Source of the DNA: Zymoseptoria tritici IPO323
Lineage: Eukaryota; Ascomycota; Dothideomycetes; Mycosphaerellales; Mycosphaerellaceae
Direction: 5' to 3'
Assembly (NCBI RefSeq): GCF_000219625.1
Contig: NC_018215.1
Span: 744,001 to 808,000 of the forward strand
Length of the DNA stretch: 64,000 nt
Positions 19,960-31,262 of this stretch are shown here, in pieces. The notes beneath the pieces are model-generated. The model saw nothing but the letters and a program-made list of their open reading frames with translations. It searched no databases and was not told the DNA's origin. The translations under genes were made by a program, and so were the position numbers. Numbering within the stretch: position 1 is the first letter of the stretch; each line of letters starts with the position of its first letter.

Positions 19960-22900
19960 TCATGGATCTTCCACCTCGAATCCCAGCACATCGTTGCTCA
20001 TCACTGCACAACCCAGCGCAGCAACCACAAACTCGCAATCGATAGGCCCCTCTCTATCAGCCTTCGGCGACACTTTGAATGCGTTCTCAGTTCCATGTCG
20101 GGGGTCTTTCGGAGTGGACCCTCTCATTTCCATCGCCAGGTCATCACCAAGCAATTCCACTTCCCCATTGTGCATAGCTTCCAGCACGGAATCATCGACC
20201 AGGACTTGCAGGAAGGAGAACACGACGTATGCGTGATCGGCAGTGAACTTCCATTCGTAGTCGGAGACGCTGATTTGCATCGTGTCGATGAGCCGCGCAA
20301 GGTTCTCGGGCAGAGGACCTGCATTGGGTATCAGGGAGTCTGTTCGTTGCGAGAGAAGGGAGTTCATCATGCGATGAAGCGTGCGCATATGTGCCATGGT
20401 CCACGGATGACGGTTCGAGAGGACGCCGTATCGATTGCGGATGTGCGCGCGCAGGTCGTGATTGAACATTGTTCTTTCTTCATCGAATGTGTGAATCGTG
20501 CTGAAAGTGACATCCTGCGCATTGACTGGCAGCTGGTAGTCGCTCGCTACGATCGATGTCGGCCCGGTAGGCCGCACAATGGCAGACCAGATTGTACTTG
20601 TGAGGCGTGATAGGAATCCAGGCTGGAATGTAGATTCTTTCGGAGGGCTCGTGTACGATGGTGTCCCGAACGCAATCGAAAAAGGCCGCTTCAACGACAG
20701 AAGAGAAGATGTGTCATTGAAGTTGACGGGAATCTTCTGGGGCGAGTCGTGGTTCAGGCGCTCTTCGTAACTGCGAAAGCCCTCGGCCGTTCCATTCGTT
20801 TCGTTTGAATATCCTGTCGAATCCTGTGCATAATAGGAATTGTGCAGCGTGCTGGATCGATCAGCGCCTCTAGACCAGCCGCGATGGCTCGCGGCGTTGT
20901 CACCTGCCGTACGCGATGCTTGTTGTAAATGAGAAGCTCCACTGCTACGTCGCATCTCTTGGAGCAGCTGCTGTTGGTCGCTCGCCTTGCTCGTAAAGCT
21001 ATCTGTGAAGTCATTCGCTGTTTCCGCATGTAAACGAGGCTTGGAATGATGTGGGGCTCGAGTTGAGAACACTGGCATTGGTATCGCGCGATCCGAAGTG
21101 GCGGCATCGCTCCCGGGAGTATAAGTTTGCTTCGGCTTGGTACTTCTGAAGGGATTGGTCATGCCTCTGGTCTTGTCCTGTGAGGCTGGGCTGAGCTTCG
21201 CGACGCTGCCGGACGATTGACCATGATTCATGCCAGGCCTCGCTTCTGCTTCTCGAGCATGATCGGTCCCACTTTCTTGGAGCGCATCACGTCCACGCGG
21301 CTGATCCTTTGCCTTTGCAGGACTGCTGGCGCCATTGAGATTGAGCAGTTCCGTCAGATCCATGGTCTGTTTCCGAGCGGGTCTCCTGCGGGCTCGATTG
21401 TGCATGAGAGGCCGACTATTCTCCAAGGAGCGACCTGTGTTATCACGATTGTCGTGGTTGCTAGCGCCGTCCGAGTCAGGAGTATTGCTGTCCTCATCAG
21501 CGGACGAATGCGCTTCGCCAACTTCCTCCATATCCACGTGGTATCGAGTCGCTTCGGCGTCCGGCTGGGTGAGTTCACTTTGAGGGTCCGGCGCTTGCTG
21601 ATTGTCGTAATCATCCTCAATCCCGTCTCCGCTGTCTCCATCCGTGCTAGGTGGTGTCAACACCCCGCCGCTGCCCTCTGTCGAATGCCTGCGAGATCCA
21701 GCATCTTGCGGCTCATGCGCAGGCGAGTCTATGTAAGAGAAGTCATTGCCTGACGATCTTCGCCAGGTCCGCGGGATCTTACCTCGCGCTGGTCGAAGCG
21801 GTTGGTCCGCGAAGAGATCTTCAAACTTTTCCGAGCGCTCATTCTGTCGTTCCGTTGGACCTTTAACTTGCGGTTCCTTCTGGACTTCAAACGACCGTGA
21901 AGCTTCGTCATGCCAGAGATCGGCCCCGTCTTGCTCAGAAGCGACGTCTGTATTGTCGTGTTGATTCTCGATGTCGGACGGTTCCTCATCCTCGGATTGG
22001 TCAACTTGTTGCCTGAGCCCGCTGAGCCCACGATGGGAGACTTCGGTCGGCTCAAGTTGCTGGGATGTGAGTTGTGCAGACGGCGTGGGGCTCTTCGTCT
22101 TTTCCATGCGACCCGCAATTGACACGGAGGTCACGCCTTGCCTCGATCTCGCATTCCCTGCGACAGCTCGTAGACCAGAAGTTTTGGCTTTTGGTGGCGA
22201 CGATACCATTTGAGAGACGCTTGCGGTTGATTTGTCACCTTCAAATATGGCCGGCAAAATGCTCGAGATACTGGTATCTTTGGCAGTCTGTAGAGTATCC
22301 ACAGAGATCATGCTGAAGTCTTCGTTGCGCGAGAGTGTCGCATCGCCGGGTACACCGTCGTGCATTCTGGGATCGGAGTCGTAGCCAACAGCGTCCTGCA
22401 GAGCCATGTCCAGTTCCTCCCGCGCCATACTAAGACGCTCGGAGCGCAGGGCCGGTGCGGACTGTGCGTTGAGAATTCCGATTCTACCGGAAGACCGCCG
22501 AGATCGGGATGGTCGAGAACGCACTGCTGGCACTGGAGGCGGCGGCATCACAGCATCGTCAAATTGTGGCTCTGGCACAGGCTCAAGATCCGTTTCCTCA
22601 GCAGGCTGCGCTTCCGGCTGTGGTTTTTGTCGCGTGGTTCGTCCTCGACGAATCGGTGTTCCCTTACGCTTCTTCAACACTCGGGGAGTGTCGGAAACTG
22701 TGTCTTCTCCTCCCTCGCCACGAATCATTGCCGAAAGCGCGCGCTTCACCGGACTGCCTGATCTTCTGCTGTCATCCAAAGGAATCGTCAAGGTCCTTGT
22801 TTTCTTCGACGGGCTTTTCTTCGCTGGACTCCTCTTCGATGGACTGCGACTGTTCTCGCGGGGCTCGGCCTCAACTGTAACTCGGATGCGCCAGGGACTC

Positions 22901-23103
22901 GTGTTGCCGGCTTGTGGAGTGTCCATTACTACTGACTTCGACCGTGATGTCCTTGTGCGATCTGATCTTCGAGGAGTCGGTCTACGAATATCGTTGGATT
23001 TGCGCGCGGATCGATTGCCTAGGGGCGAAGACGGCAGAGTGATTGGGTCAGGTGAAGTGTCCCTGCTGTCATCGGACATGTTGATATCCGCATCTGAGTC
23101 CAT
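19960..23103 (-). CDS. Large disordered nuclear-type protein, possibly the fungal 'AT DNA binding protein' family
   Basis: A single open frame of 1047 residues from an ATG at 23103. The first 800 residues are low-complexity, rich in Ser, Pro, Arg, Asp and Glu, with basic clusters (KKRKGTPIRRGRTTRQK, about residues 145-161) that could bind DNA or act as nuclear signals, and many SP/TP sites (SPSKRSPAKKSPSKK) typical of CDK targets. A WRIRVTVEAE segment occurs near residue 70. The last 200 residues are more ordered and helical (HPWTMAHMRTLHRMMNSLL and following), ending GFEVEDP. I recall similarly built proteins annotated as AT DNA binding protein in Eurotiomycetes and Dothideomycetes, but this is weak. 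Its start faces YEN1 across 413 bases. Confidence 0.8.
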   Translation of the reverse strand: MDSDADINMSDDSRDTSPDPITLPSSPLGNRSARKSNDIRRPTPRRSDRTRTSRSKSVVMDTPQAGNTSPWRIRVTVEAEPRENSRSPSKRSPAKKSPSKKTRTLTIPLDDSRRSGSPVKRALSAMIRGEGGEDTVSDTPRVLKKRKGTPIRRGRTTRQKPQPEAQPAEETDLEPVPEPQFDDAVMPPPPVPAVRSRPSRSRRSSGRIGILNAQSAPALRSERLSMAREELDMALQDAVGYDSDPRMHDGVPGDATLSRNEDFSMISVDTLQTAKDTSISSILPAIFEGDKSTASVSQMVSSPPKAKTSGLRAVAGNARSRQGVTSVSIAGRMEKTKSPTPSAQLTSQQLEPTEVSHRGLSGLRQQVDQSEDEEPSDIENQHDNTDVASEQDGADLWHDEASRSFEVQKEPQVKGPTERQNERSEKFEDLFADQPLRPARGKIPRTWRRSSGNDFSYIDSPAHEPQDAGSRRHSTEGSGGVLTPPSTDGDSGDGIEDDYDNQQAPDPQSELTQPDAEATRYHVDMEEVGEAHSSADEDSNTPDSDGASNHDNRDNTGRSLENSRPLMHNRARRRPARKQTMDLTELLNLNGASSPAKAKDQPRGRDALQESGTDHAREAEARPGMNHGQSSGSVAKLSPASQDKTRGMTNPFRSTKPKQTYTPGSDAATSDRAIPMPVFSTRAPHHSKPRLHAETANDFTDSFTSKASDQQQLLQEMRRSSGASHLQQASRTAGDNAASHRGWSRGADRSSTLHNSYYAQDSTGYSNETNGTAEGFRSYEERLNHDSPQKIPVNFNDTSSLLSLKRPFSIAFGTPSYTSPPKESTFQPGFLSRLTSTIWSAIVRPTGPTSIVASDYQLPVNAQDVTFSTIHTFDEERTMFNHDLRAHIRNRYGVLSNRHPWTMAHMRTLHRMMNSLLSQRTDSLIPNAGPLPENLARLIDTMQISVSDYEWKFTADHAYVVFSFLQVLVDDSVLEAMHNGEVELLGDDLAMEMRGSTPKDPRHGTENAFKVSPKADREGPIDCEFVVAALGCAVMSNDVLGFEVEDP

Positions 23104-23516
23104 TTCTCTTTCTGTCCGGTGAATCACGTCGCGTGCGGCGAGCGCGACTGTCTCCGTTGTCCGCCGGAGCTGCTGCGTCGTAGGAGATGGTCATGGGGTC
23201 CAGTGTCGACCCATGTACGTCGTAGGTTAGACTCTGTTCGCGCGCATATTCTGATCGTGCACAGCGAGAAGGACGTCGTCTTCGCGGTAGTGGAGGGGTT
23301 TCGCGATTTTGAGTTCGGCACGCGTAAGGCAGGCACGCGGCGTTGTCATGGTAAAGTAGCGCGGTTTTTCGCATGTGCCGAAGGCAAAGACGACGACATT
23401 CACTTTTGCTTCCAACATGTGAAGTAGGGCCAGGCAGAGTGCTGAAGAGGATATCTTGGACTCAACATGTATACAATACGACCTTGAAGAGCACGCCTTG
23501 AGGTTCTTGGACAGCC
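23104..23516. promoter_or_regulatory. Shared divergent promoter region, disordered nuclear protein / YEN1
   Basis: 413 bases separate the two divergent ATGs, so the two genes probably share regulatory DNA. Both products look nuclear and cell-cycle related. No specific site identified. Confidence 0.5.
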
Positions 23517-26374
23517 ATGGGTATCTCGGGGTAAGAGAATACCCTTTGAATGACATCTGTATACATGACTGACATTAGAACAGTATCTTCAAAGAGCTCG
23601 GCCCAGGTCAGCGCATCTCTCTCGTCAAACTCGCCGCCGATCATTACGCCGCCCACGACCGACCTTTCCGCCTTGCGATCGATATCTCCATCTGGCTCTT
23701 CCAAATCCAAGCTGGCAAAGGCGGCTCGAATCCAGCGCTCCGTACCTTTTACTATCGCCTCCTGCGCCTCCTGACGCACAACATCCATCCGTTGTTCGTC
23801 TTCGATGGCCCGAATAAGCCCACGTTCAAGCGGAACAAGAAAGTTGGTGGACCAGGAGTGCGAGTCGCTAGTGTTCCTGAGTTTCTTGCAAAGCAGCTGC
23901 TCAAACAATTCGGGTTCCCTTGGCATGTGGCACCCGGCGAGGCTGAGGCGGAGTGTGCTTTGTTGCAGCGAGAAGGAATCGTGGATGCCGTTCTGAGTGA
24001 GGACGTTGACACTTTGATGTTTGGCTCGGGTGTGACATTGAAGAGTTGGACCGCAGAGAGCAGTCAGAAGACTCCGACACACGTCACAGTCTACCGTGCT
24101 GAGGAGACAACAGCGAGAAGCGGTTTGGATACGCAGGGAATGATTTTGGTTGCTTTGATGAGTGGTGGAGACTATATCGTGGAGGGCATTCCCGGATGTG
24201 GACCAAAGGTGGCGTGCGACGCTGCAAGAGCTGGCTTTGGCAAGGAACTTTGCGATTTGGCAGCGAGGAAAGATGCGATGGGGTTGCGAGCATGGCGGGA
24301 GCGACTGCAACACGAGATCAAGACGAATGAGTCGAAACTCTTTTCGCGAAAGAACTCAAAGCTCGTAATCCCCGAGGACTTCCCAAATCGAGAGGTGCTG
24401 GGCTACTACACGCATCCATGCGTATCCACCGCTGACAAGCTGGCAAAGTTGAAGGACAGTTTAGCATGGGACCAGGACATCGATTTCGCGGCACTGCGGG
24501 GATTCACTGCCGATGCATTCGATTGGAGATGTCTGGGCGGAGCGAAGAAATTCATTCGTAATCTGGCACCTGCCATGCTTGTGCGGCAACTGAGGCTACG
24601 CTCCGACGAACCCACCCCATTTGAGACGGAGACTCAGGAAGCGCAAGAAAGGAGTCTAATCAGCGCCATACACGGCAAACGTAACCATGCGACCACAGAT
24701 GGAGAGCTAGAGTATCGCGTGTCCTTCATCCCGCAGAATTTCGTGCCCATCGACCTCAGCACTGAAGATCCAGATGACGATTTCGTTCCGGCCGGCGGTG
24801 CCGAAGAGCAGAGCGAAACGGAAAATGACTGGGCGGCTCTTCCTGATAGCACTCAGCCTGTTGAAGAGGACGAGGAAGAGCCGTCCTCGCCCACGAAGAA
24901 GCGCAGCTTCAAGCCCTACTTTCCGGACCAACCTGAGAAATTGTGGATGCTCCGGACGTTCCTTAAAGTGGGCTGCCCGCTGCTCGTTGAGGTCTATGAG
25001 AATCCTCCACGAGATGCGAAGTCTTTCTTCAAGGCGAGGCGACAAGCAAAAGAAGCAGGCAAAGGAGATAGCTCCCAACCAAAGAAGAAGACGACGAGAA
25101 AGAAGAAGACAGCCGACATGCCTGCAAATGCTCTGTTGGCCTTCACATCGGTCGTCAAGTCTTCACAAGGAGCGCTCACGAGTTCGCAAAGCTCACAGGG
25201 CAGAGAACCGCTGAAGGCTATGACTACCGCCAACAGGACTATTCCGCCGTCCAAAACGAGCGGACCCTCAGTCATCGAGCTCGATGATGACGACACTACG
25301 GAGGCGCCGGCTTTCAAACGTCCCAGCACGAGCCTCTTTCAAGTGCCGTCATCCAGCATCGGTGCCCGTTCCACAGCAAGTGATGAGGAGGAGGATGAGG
25401 CAACTCCGCGACCGAATATCAAGAAGAGCGTTCCCAAGAGAAAGCCTGATACCCGCCCCGTTGCGACCCAACAACCATCTGAAGCATCAGCAGATGTTTC
25501 GAGAACACCGCAACGCCGTAAGAGGCCTGCGCCAAGTCTCCAGTCATCTCCTGCAGCAAGCCAAAGGACCATCAATTCGTACTTCTCACCATCTCCTCTG
25601 CGAAGCGCGCCGAGGATCTCAATGCGAGATCAATTGGCAGATGTTGTGAATTTGATCTCTTCGCCTGCAGCAGTGCCAAATTTTCCTTCGCAAGCCAGAA
25701 CACCCACGCCTTCTACGCAAAGAGTCGCAGCGGACGACTACGACCTTGTTACCCTGCCGGAATCTGTTACTCGGAGGCGGCAGAGAGGTCCGCTGAAGCG
25801 AGCGAAGACGTCCCCTGCTATCTTCGTAGCTGATGATGAGCTGGACGCGGATTTACACCTGGACAGCCTTCCTCTCGAGAGATCCTTCTCTTCGACAGAC
25901 TTGGGCAATGTGCTAAGTACACAAATCGTGGAGACCCTAGATCTGGCCGGCAACTCATCACCGGTGGTGAGTCGAACCAGATATACGGAGACTCCAGTCC
26001 TGGGCACGGCAACGAGACCGCCATCCAGGACAGAGCCATTACAAAGTAGTCGCTCCGTCGCCACGATGAGACAGCCCGGCAAACAAAGCAGAAGTGCTGC
26101 TGAGCGACAAACGCCGCCAGCTTCGACTACGTCCAAGACTATTGATAAAAAGCTATCAGCCATCCGTCGCTCTCCCCGCCAGGTTGCACAGCAAGAACAA
26201 ATCAAACGACGAATCAAGCTACGCCAGAGTCTGCAGGGCGCATGGACAGAGGTCGAAGCGGAGACTATGGATCTGTCGGGCATCACGCCTCCTGCGAATG
26301 TGAGGCAAGGTCGTGGCAATGCGCGAGGATGGAGGAAAAGTGGCGTGGAGATTTTGGATCTCACTGGAGCTTGA
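23517..26374 (+). CDS. YEN1: Yen1/GEN1-type Holliday junction resolvase (XPG family)
   Basis: Exons 23517-23530 and 23584-26374 (2805 nt, 934 residues). The tiny 14-nt first exon encodes MGIS plus part of Gly5; the 53-nt intron has a GTAAGA donor. Gly2 after Met is conserved in this family because the free N-terminus enters the active site. XPG-N spans about residues 1-105 with Asp38 (LAIDISIW) and Asp79 (FVFDG); XPG-I holds Glu124 and Glu126 (GEAEAEC), Asp145 and Asp147 (SEDVDTLMFG) and Asp201 (LMSGGDY). A helix-hairpin-helix (GIPGCGPK) follows. The long C-terminus is disordered and basic. All catalytic acidic residues are present. The lack of a PCNA-interacting region and the overall layout favour Yen1/GEN1 over FEN1, EXO1 or Rad2. 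It resolves recombination junctions in mitosis and meiosis. Confidence 0.93.
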
Positions 26375-26793
26375 AGTCTTGAAGCATTGTGATGAGCGTT
26401 TCGTTGGATCAGACAAGATGCAGACACGAATTTATGATAATGATGCTCGTGAAACAAGCGATGTGACAGTGTTGCTATCTTTCGCTCGCGTTGCTCTTCG
26501 TCATGAGCATTCACTTCTCTTCCGTTTGAGCTCTCACAATTTGAGCTCTCACAATTTGAGCTCTCACGATTTGAATCGACGACCATGCCACCTATGTCCT
26601 TGCTCTTGCTATATAGTTAGGTTGCGGAGTGGTGGGAGAAAGCCCGGAGTTCGGAATTGACGAACTCCGCTCGATCCCTCGACACACTATCAAAACTGGG
26701 AGCATCCCAATTCCCAGTGTCTCCGTCGCATATCTTCTCCTCCATTGCTTGGCTTTTGCTTGACCAGCATTCGAAGGCTTGTCGTCTGCAGCA
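26375..26793. other. Intergenic region with a 15-bp tandem repeat
   Basis: YEN1 3' flank and carboxypeptidase promoter. Holds the short direct repeat listed separately; nothing else seen. Confidence 0.5.
26526..26572. repeat. 15-bp direct repeat, three copies
   Basis: GAGCTCTCAC recurs at 26528, 26543 and 26558 within three consecutive 15-bp units (GAGCTCTCACAATTT); the third has one change (ACGAT). It lies in the YEN1 3' flank. Confidence 0.85.
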
Positions 26794-28903
26794 ATGGTAC
26801 TGTCACTCTCTGGAGCATTGGTCCTGCTCCTCTCAGCAGGTCTGACAGACGCCCAATTTCCACCCACCCCGGAAGGCGTCACGACCATCAAGAGCAAACA
26901 TCACAATGGCATCAAAGTGTCGTACAAGGAGCCTGGCATCTGCGAAACTACTCCAGGCGTAAAGAGCTATGCCGGTAAGCGCAACTCCATGCAGTCGAAA
27001 AGTCCTATCAACGCTGAGATGCCGTCTCCCATCAAGGCTATGTTCATCTACCAAAAGATGCTCTCAACGAGACACACGAGCACAATGGCTATCCCATCAA
27101 CACCTTCTATTGGTTCTTCGAATCTCGCAAAGACCCCGCCAATGCACCTCTTGCCATCTGGCTGAACGGTGGACCTGGCGGAAGCTCTCTTCTAGGCGCT
27201 CTCGCAGAGAACGGACCCTGCTTCGTGGCCAACGACTCCAAGACCACCTATCTCAATCCCTACTCATGGAACAATGAAGCCAATCTGTTGTTCATTGATC
27301 AGCCCGTTCAGGTGCGTGTCGAAGTGCGTCTCATATCGGCTCATGATTACTCATATGAACGATAGGTCGGCTATTCTTACGATGTGCTCACGAATGTTAC
27401 CGTCGATCTCGCGGCAATGTCCGCCGAAGAACAGGGAATTCATCACGCGGACTTCTCAAACGGCGTGCCGAAGCAGAACAACACGTTCCTTGTGGGAACT
27501 AGTTCGAGTCAAGATCAGCGTAGCACTGCCAACAGTACTCAGCATGCTGCCACAGCCCTCTGGCATTTCGCTCAGACCTGGTTCGAGGAGTTCCCGGCGT
27601 ACAAGCCGAATGATGGGGGCATCTCATTGTTTACCGAATCATATGGTGGACATTATGGACCAGGCTTTATGGACTACTTCGCTAGACGCAACGTTGAGAT
27701 CGAGAAAGGAAAGCTTGATGGCCACGTCCTGAAGCTGAGTACACTTGGAATCATCAACGGCTGTATTGACGCTCCGGATATGTAAGTCAAAGGTGTTTCG
27801 ACTGCCATGTGAGGCTATTTGTACGGCACTGACCTTCCCTTGACAGGATCGAAACGGAGATCATCTTCTCATACAACAACACCTACGGCGTGGAGGCCAT
27901 CTCCAAGAAAGAATACGAGAAAAGCATGCATGACTTCCACAAGCCGGGCGGAGCGAAGGATCTGATCGAAAAGTGTCGCGAAATGGAGCGAAAGACTGAT
28001 CCGCACGACCATGGTGACGTCGCTGAGACGAACAAATTCTGTTCCCACGCAGCGGACTACGCGGAGAGTATCGCCGACGATGTTTTCGTCAATGCCAGTC
28101 GTGCTGGGCGGTTTGATGTCACCCATGATGCGAAGGATCCGTTCCCTCCACCGTACATGTTCGGATGGCTCAATCAGCATGAGACGCAGAAGGCGTTTGG
28201 AGTGCCAGTCAACCACTCATGGTCATCGCCCACTGTCGGCGAGGCCTTCCATAAGACCGGTGACTTGGTGAAAGGCAACCAATTGAAGCAGATCAGCTAT
28301 CTGCTCGAGCACGGTGTCAGCGTTGCGCTGATGTATGGTGACCGAGACTTTGCCTGCAACTGGATTGGCGGCGAGCGATACTCGAAGAACATCCCTTGGA
28401 CCCATCAAGACCAGTTCAAAGACGCCGGCTACACACCACTTCTCGGCTCCTCTCCCTACACGGAGTCGAGTGGACTTACGAGGCAGTTCGGTAACTTGTC
28501 GTTCACGCGAGTCTACCAAGCCGGCCACATGATACCATCCTACCAACCCGAAGCAGCCTACAACATCTTCATGCGCGCTCTCACAGGTCGCGATATCGCG
28601 ACGGGTGCTGTGGACCTCAATAGCTACGCATCTTCTCACTCTGAGCAGTATAGCACCAAAGGCCCATCGGACACTTGGTGGATGAAGAACGACGTTCTTC
28701 CACAGCAGCCGCATGAGTGCTATATCTTGGATGTTGCATCGCGTTGCACGGACGAGGAAGCTGAGTGGATCAAGGATGGAACGGCTATCGTTAAGGATTG
28801 GATCTTGGTAGGGAGGAATGAAAGCGCTGCTGTGGAAATGGGCCAGAAGTTTCAAGATTTGCCGCTCATTGGCGGGCAGCATCCGCTCTTGGGAGACTGG
28901 TGA
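26794..28903 (+). CDS. Secreted serine carboxypeptidase (peptidase family S10)
   Basis: Four exons: 26794-26974, 27037-27311, 27366-27781 and 27847-28903 (1929 nt, 642 residues); introns of 62, 54 and 65 nt. A signal peptide ([19 protein letters not shown]) opens the protein. Family hallmarks follow in order: [10 protein letters not shown] for the oxyanion hole, [10 protein letters not shown] with nucleophile Ser244, [10 protein letters not shown] with the catalytic Asp (458), and [11 protein letters not shown] with His518. The Ser motif has Thr where many members have Gly, as in many fungal homologues. Several N-glycosylation sequons occur. It removes C-terminal residues from peptides, most likely in the secretory path or outside the cell. 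The 642-residue size exceeds yeast CPY because of a C-terminal extension of about 90 residues. Confidence 0.93.
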
Positions 28904-29018
28904 TTGATGAATGTCCGTCGCATCGACAAGTATTTGGATGAGGTAATTGGTCGACAAGAATAGAGTGCGTAGACCGCATAGGTAACCACTGCTGAAGAAA
29001 ATAATTAATATTCATGAG

Positions 29019-29998
29019 CTATTGATATGCTTTGCCACCGACACTCGCATCGAATGCCATCAGATCTTTCAGCCCGCAGGTCTCGAACAGTGCGCCCGGA
29101 CCCATCTTCTGTTCTGCAGGCGGCTTTCCTGTCGTCTTCAAACTCTCCAGCGCCTGCCTCAAAGCGGGCACGACAGCTTCCATCCCAATGCATGGCCAGA
29201 TGACGATCCTGAAGCCCAACCTGTTCGCCTCCTCATTACTGACGAGCGGCGTCCGTCCTCCCTGGACCATGTTCAACAGCACCGGAATCTTAGGCAGCCT
29301 GTCGATGACTTGCTTGCTCTCCTCTTCTGACTGAATCGCCTCGAAGAATAACGCATCCACTCCAATCTCCGCCGCCATCTTCAACCTCTCGATCGCTTCC
29401 TCGAAACCGCCGTTACCTTCCGTGTCCTTCCCAGCCCTCGCGTCTGTCCTGGCGATGATGACGATGTCGTCCCTCCCTTCATCTCTCGCTTTACACGCCG
29501 CTCGAAGTCGATTGTAATACACCTCACGACTCACAAGAAGCTTCCCCGACAAATGCCCGCATCGCTTCTCCTGGACTTGGTCCTCGATATGCAGCGCCGC
29601 GACGCCGGCACGGGCGTAGCTTTGAACTGTGCGGGCGACATTGATCGGTCCCCCGTAACCAGTATCTGCATCTGCGATCACGGGGACCGACGGGTTGATG
29701 GAAGCGATCATGGAGGCGTTGGAGAGCATTTCCGGGAAAGAGGCAATTCCCAGGTCTGCCATTCCGAGTTTGGACATGCTGGTGCCAGCACCGGTCTGGT
29801 CCGACTGGCTTAGTTGAAGATTGCGAGTGAGAGAGGAATGCATCGTACCATATACAAGCAATCGAAACCTGCTGCAAGGGCAAGCCGAGCGCTGATGCCA
29901 TCGTATACTCCTGGAGCCACGACTGTGCGAGAAGGATCTGAGAGCATCTCTCTGAGACGGACCACGCCCGCGACAGGCTTTTGGGATTGGCCGTTCAT
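29019..29998 (-). CDS. Isocitrate lyase / PEP mutase superfamily lyase
   Basis: Exons 29849-29998 and 29019-29795 on the minus strand (927 nt, 308 residues); a 53-nt intron splits CLYM from TGAGTS. The (beta/alpha)8 enzyme shows the superfamily motifs: APGVYDGISARLA at the start, metal-binding DADTGYGGP (Asp92, Asp94), KRCGHLSGK with catalytic-loop Cys129, and IARTDA. A cysteine in the KxCGH loop is typical of C-C lyases (isocitrate, methylisocitrate, dimethylmalate or oxaloacetate hydrolase type) rather than PEP mutases. The length of about 300 residues fits the short lyases, not 550-residue glyoxylate isocitrate lyase. The substrate is not decided by what I can see. It is convergent with the carboxypeptidase gene (115 bases between stops) and divergent from SCP2. 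Confidence 0.88.
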
Positions 29999-30648
29999 GT
30001 TGCCTCGTATCGGATGTGACTGATAAATCTGGGGCGGCCAGGAGGACTGACAGAGGACGATTCGATTTTTGTTCTGAGGACTCTTGAAATAATCGAGCCG
30101 GCTATCGATGGCCAGAGATGTCAAGATATAGAAGAGGAACAGGACATGGGATTTACGAGACGACTTGGCGGCGTATCTTGCTGTAACTTATGCTCGAGAG
30201 TCTCGCCGATGCCGGACGCTGCTGGTCCACAGGATGATGTAGCTCTTATGCTCGCTAGAGGCCGTGGCGATCTCGTCTCGACAGACACCTACCCTGGTCA
30301 TATCAGTCCACCGTCTCCAAAGCTTCATCAAAGTGATGTGCATCAGAGAACATTCACGCCAATTTGGAGGCAATGGCTTCTCAATGCAGCCTCAGGCATC
30401 GGACCATTTTGCGGCATGTTCCGTCTTCACATGCCTTCACATGACGACGGTGCTGCAAGGAGCCGAGGCAACTCGTTCACGTATAGCAGCGTGACTGGAG
30501 GAGTGCCTCGAGGTCATAAGCATAGCGTATTCTAGAACTACATCATCTTCAATCTTCTCCGAGTTTTATATTGGTCCTACTTCACCTGTTCACAATACCG
30601 TCGAGCACGCAAGCTTCCACAAGACTCCAATCCACCACAATTGCAAAC
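29999..30648. promoter_or_regulatory. Divergent promoter region between lyase and SCP2 genes
   Basis: 650 bases between the two starts. One CCGAGG hexamer (30463-30468), the reverse complement of the CCTCGG motif known for fungal FarA/FarB fatty-acid regulators, is present; a single hexamer is weak evidence. No gene seen inside. Confidence 0.4.
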
Positions 30649-31262
30649 ATGGGACTCAAGGACGGTGAGCAACGAACTCCCTCACAGTGATCGCGTGCAC
30701 CCAGCTGACTGGCTTCACTCTCAGACTCCTGGCCATCATCCGCGGCCTTTGATGCCATCTCAGACGCTCTCAACTCCGACAAAGAACGCAAGGATGCCGT
30801 GAAGCAGGGTGGCGCCGTCTTCGCTTTCAACCTCAAGAACGCACAGGGTCAGGAGCAGGCATGGCACATTGATTTGAAGGAGACTGGCAAGGTCGGCAAG
30901 GGCGCCGCGCCAGAGGGCAAGAAGGCGGATGGTAAGATGCTTGGACGGATACGATCCAGCGGGACGGATGCTGACATGCTGCAGTCACCCTCAACCTCAC
31001 CGATGCGAGCTTCCAGCAGCTCATCGATGGCAAGGCCAACGCACAGAAGCTGTTCATGAGCGGCAAGCTGAAGGTCAAGGGCAATGTAAGTGGGACGCCG
31101 AGAGAGAGCGGAATGCATGCACGGCGGTAGTCTGCATTGCCGACTCTTCGTTCCTGTCAGGTCCCATGCCATGTCGCTAACAGCATCGCTCCATCGCAGG
31201 TCATGAAGGCTACCAAGCTCGACCCAATCCTGAAGAAGGCGCAGAACAAGGCCAAGATCTGA
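30649..31262 (+). CDS. SCP2-domain sterol/lipid carrier protein, probably peroxisomal
   Basis: Four exons: 30649-30664, 30725-30931, 30985-31085 and 31200-31262 (387 nt, 128 residues); introns of 60, 53 and 114 nt. After a short lead the whole protein is one SCP2 domain: AAFDAISDAL helix, GGAVFAFNL strand, WHIDLKETGK, then VTLNLTDASFQQL, KLFMSGKLKVKGN and the closing KATKLDPIL helix. Single-domain fungal SCP2 proteins bind fatty acyl-CoA and sterols in peroxisomes. The C-terminus is Ala-Lys-Ile, a variant type 1 peroxisomal targeting signal. The gene is divergent from a lyase gene, and a joint role in lipid or short-acid metabolism is possible but unproven. Confidence 0.93.
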
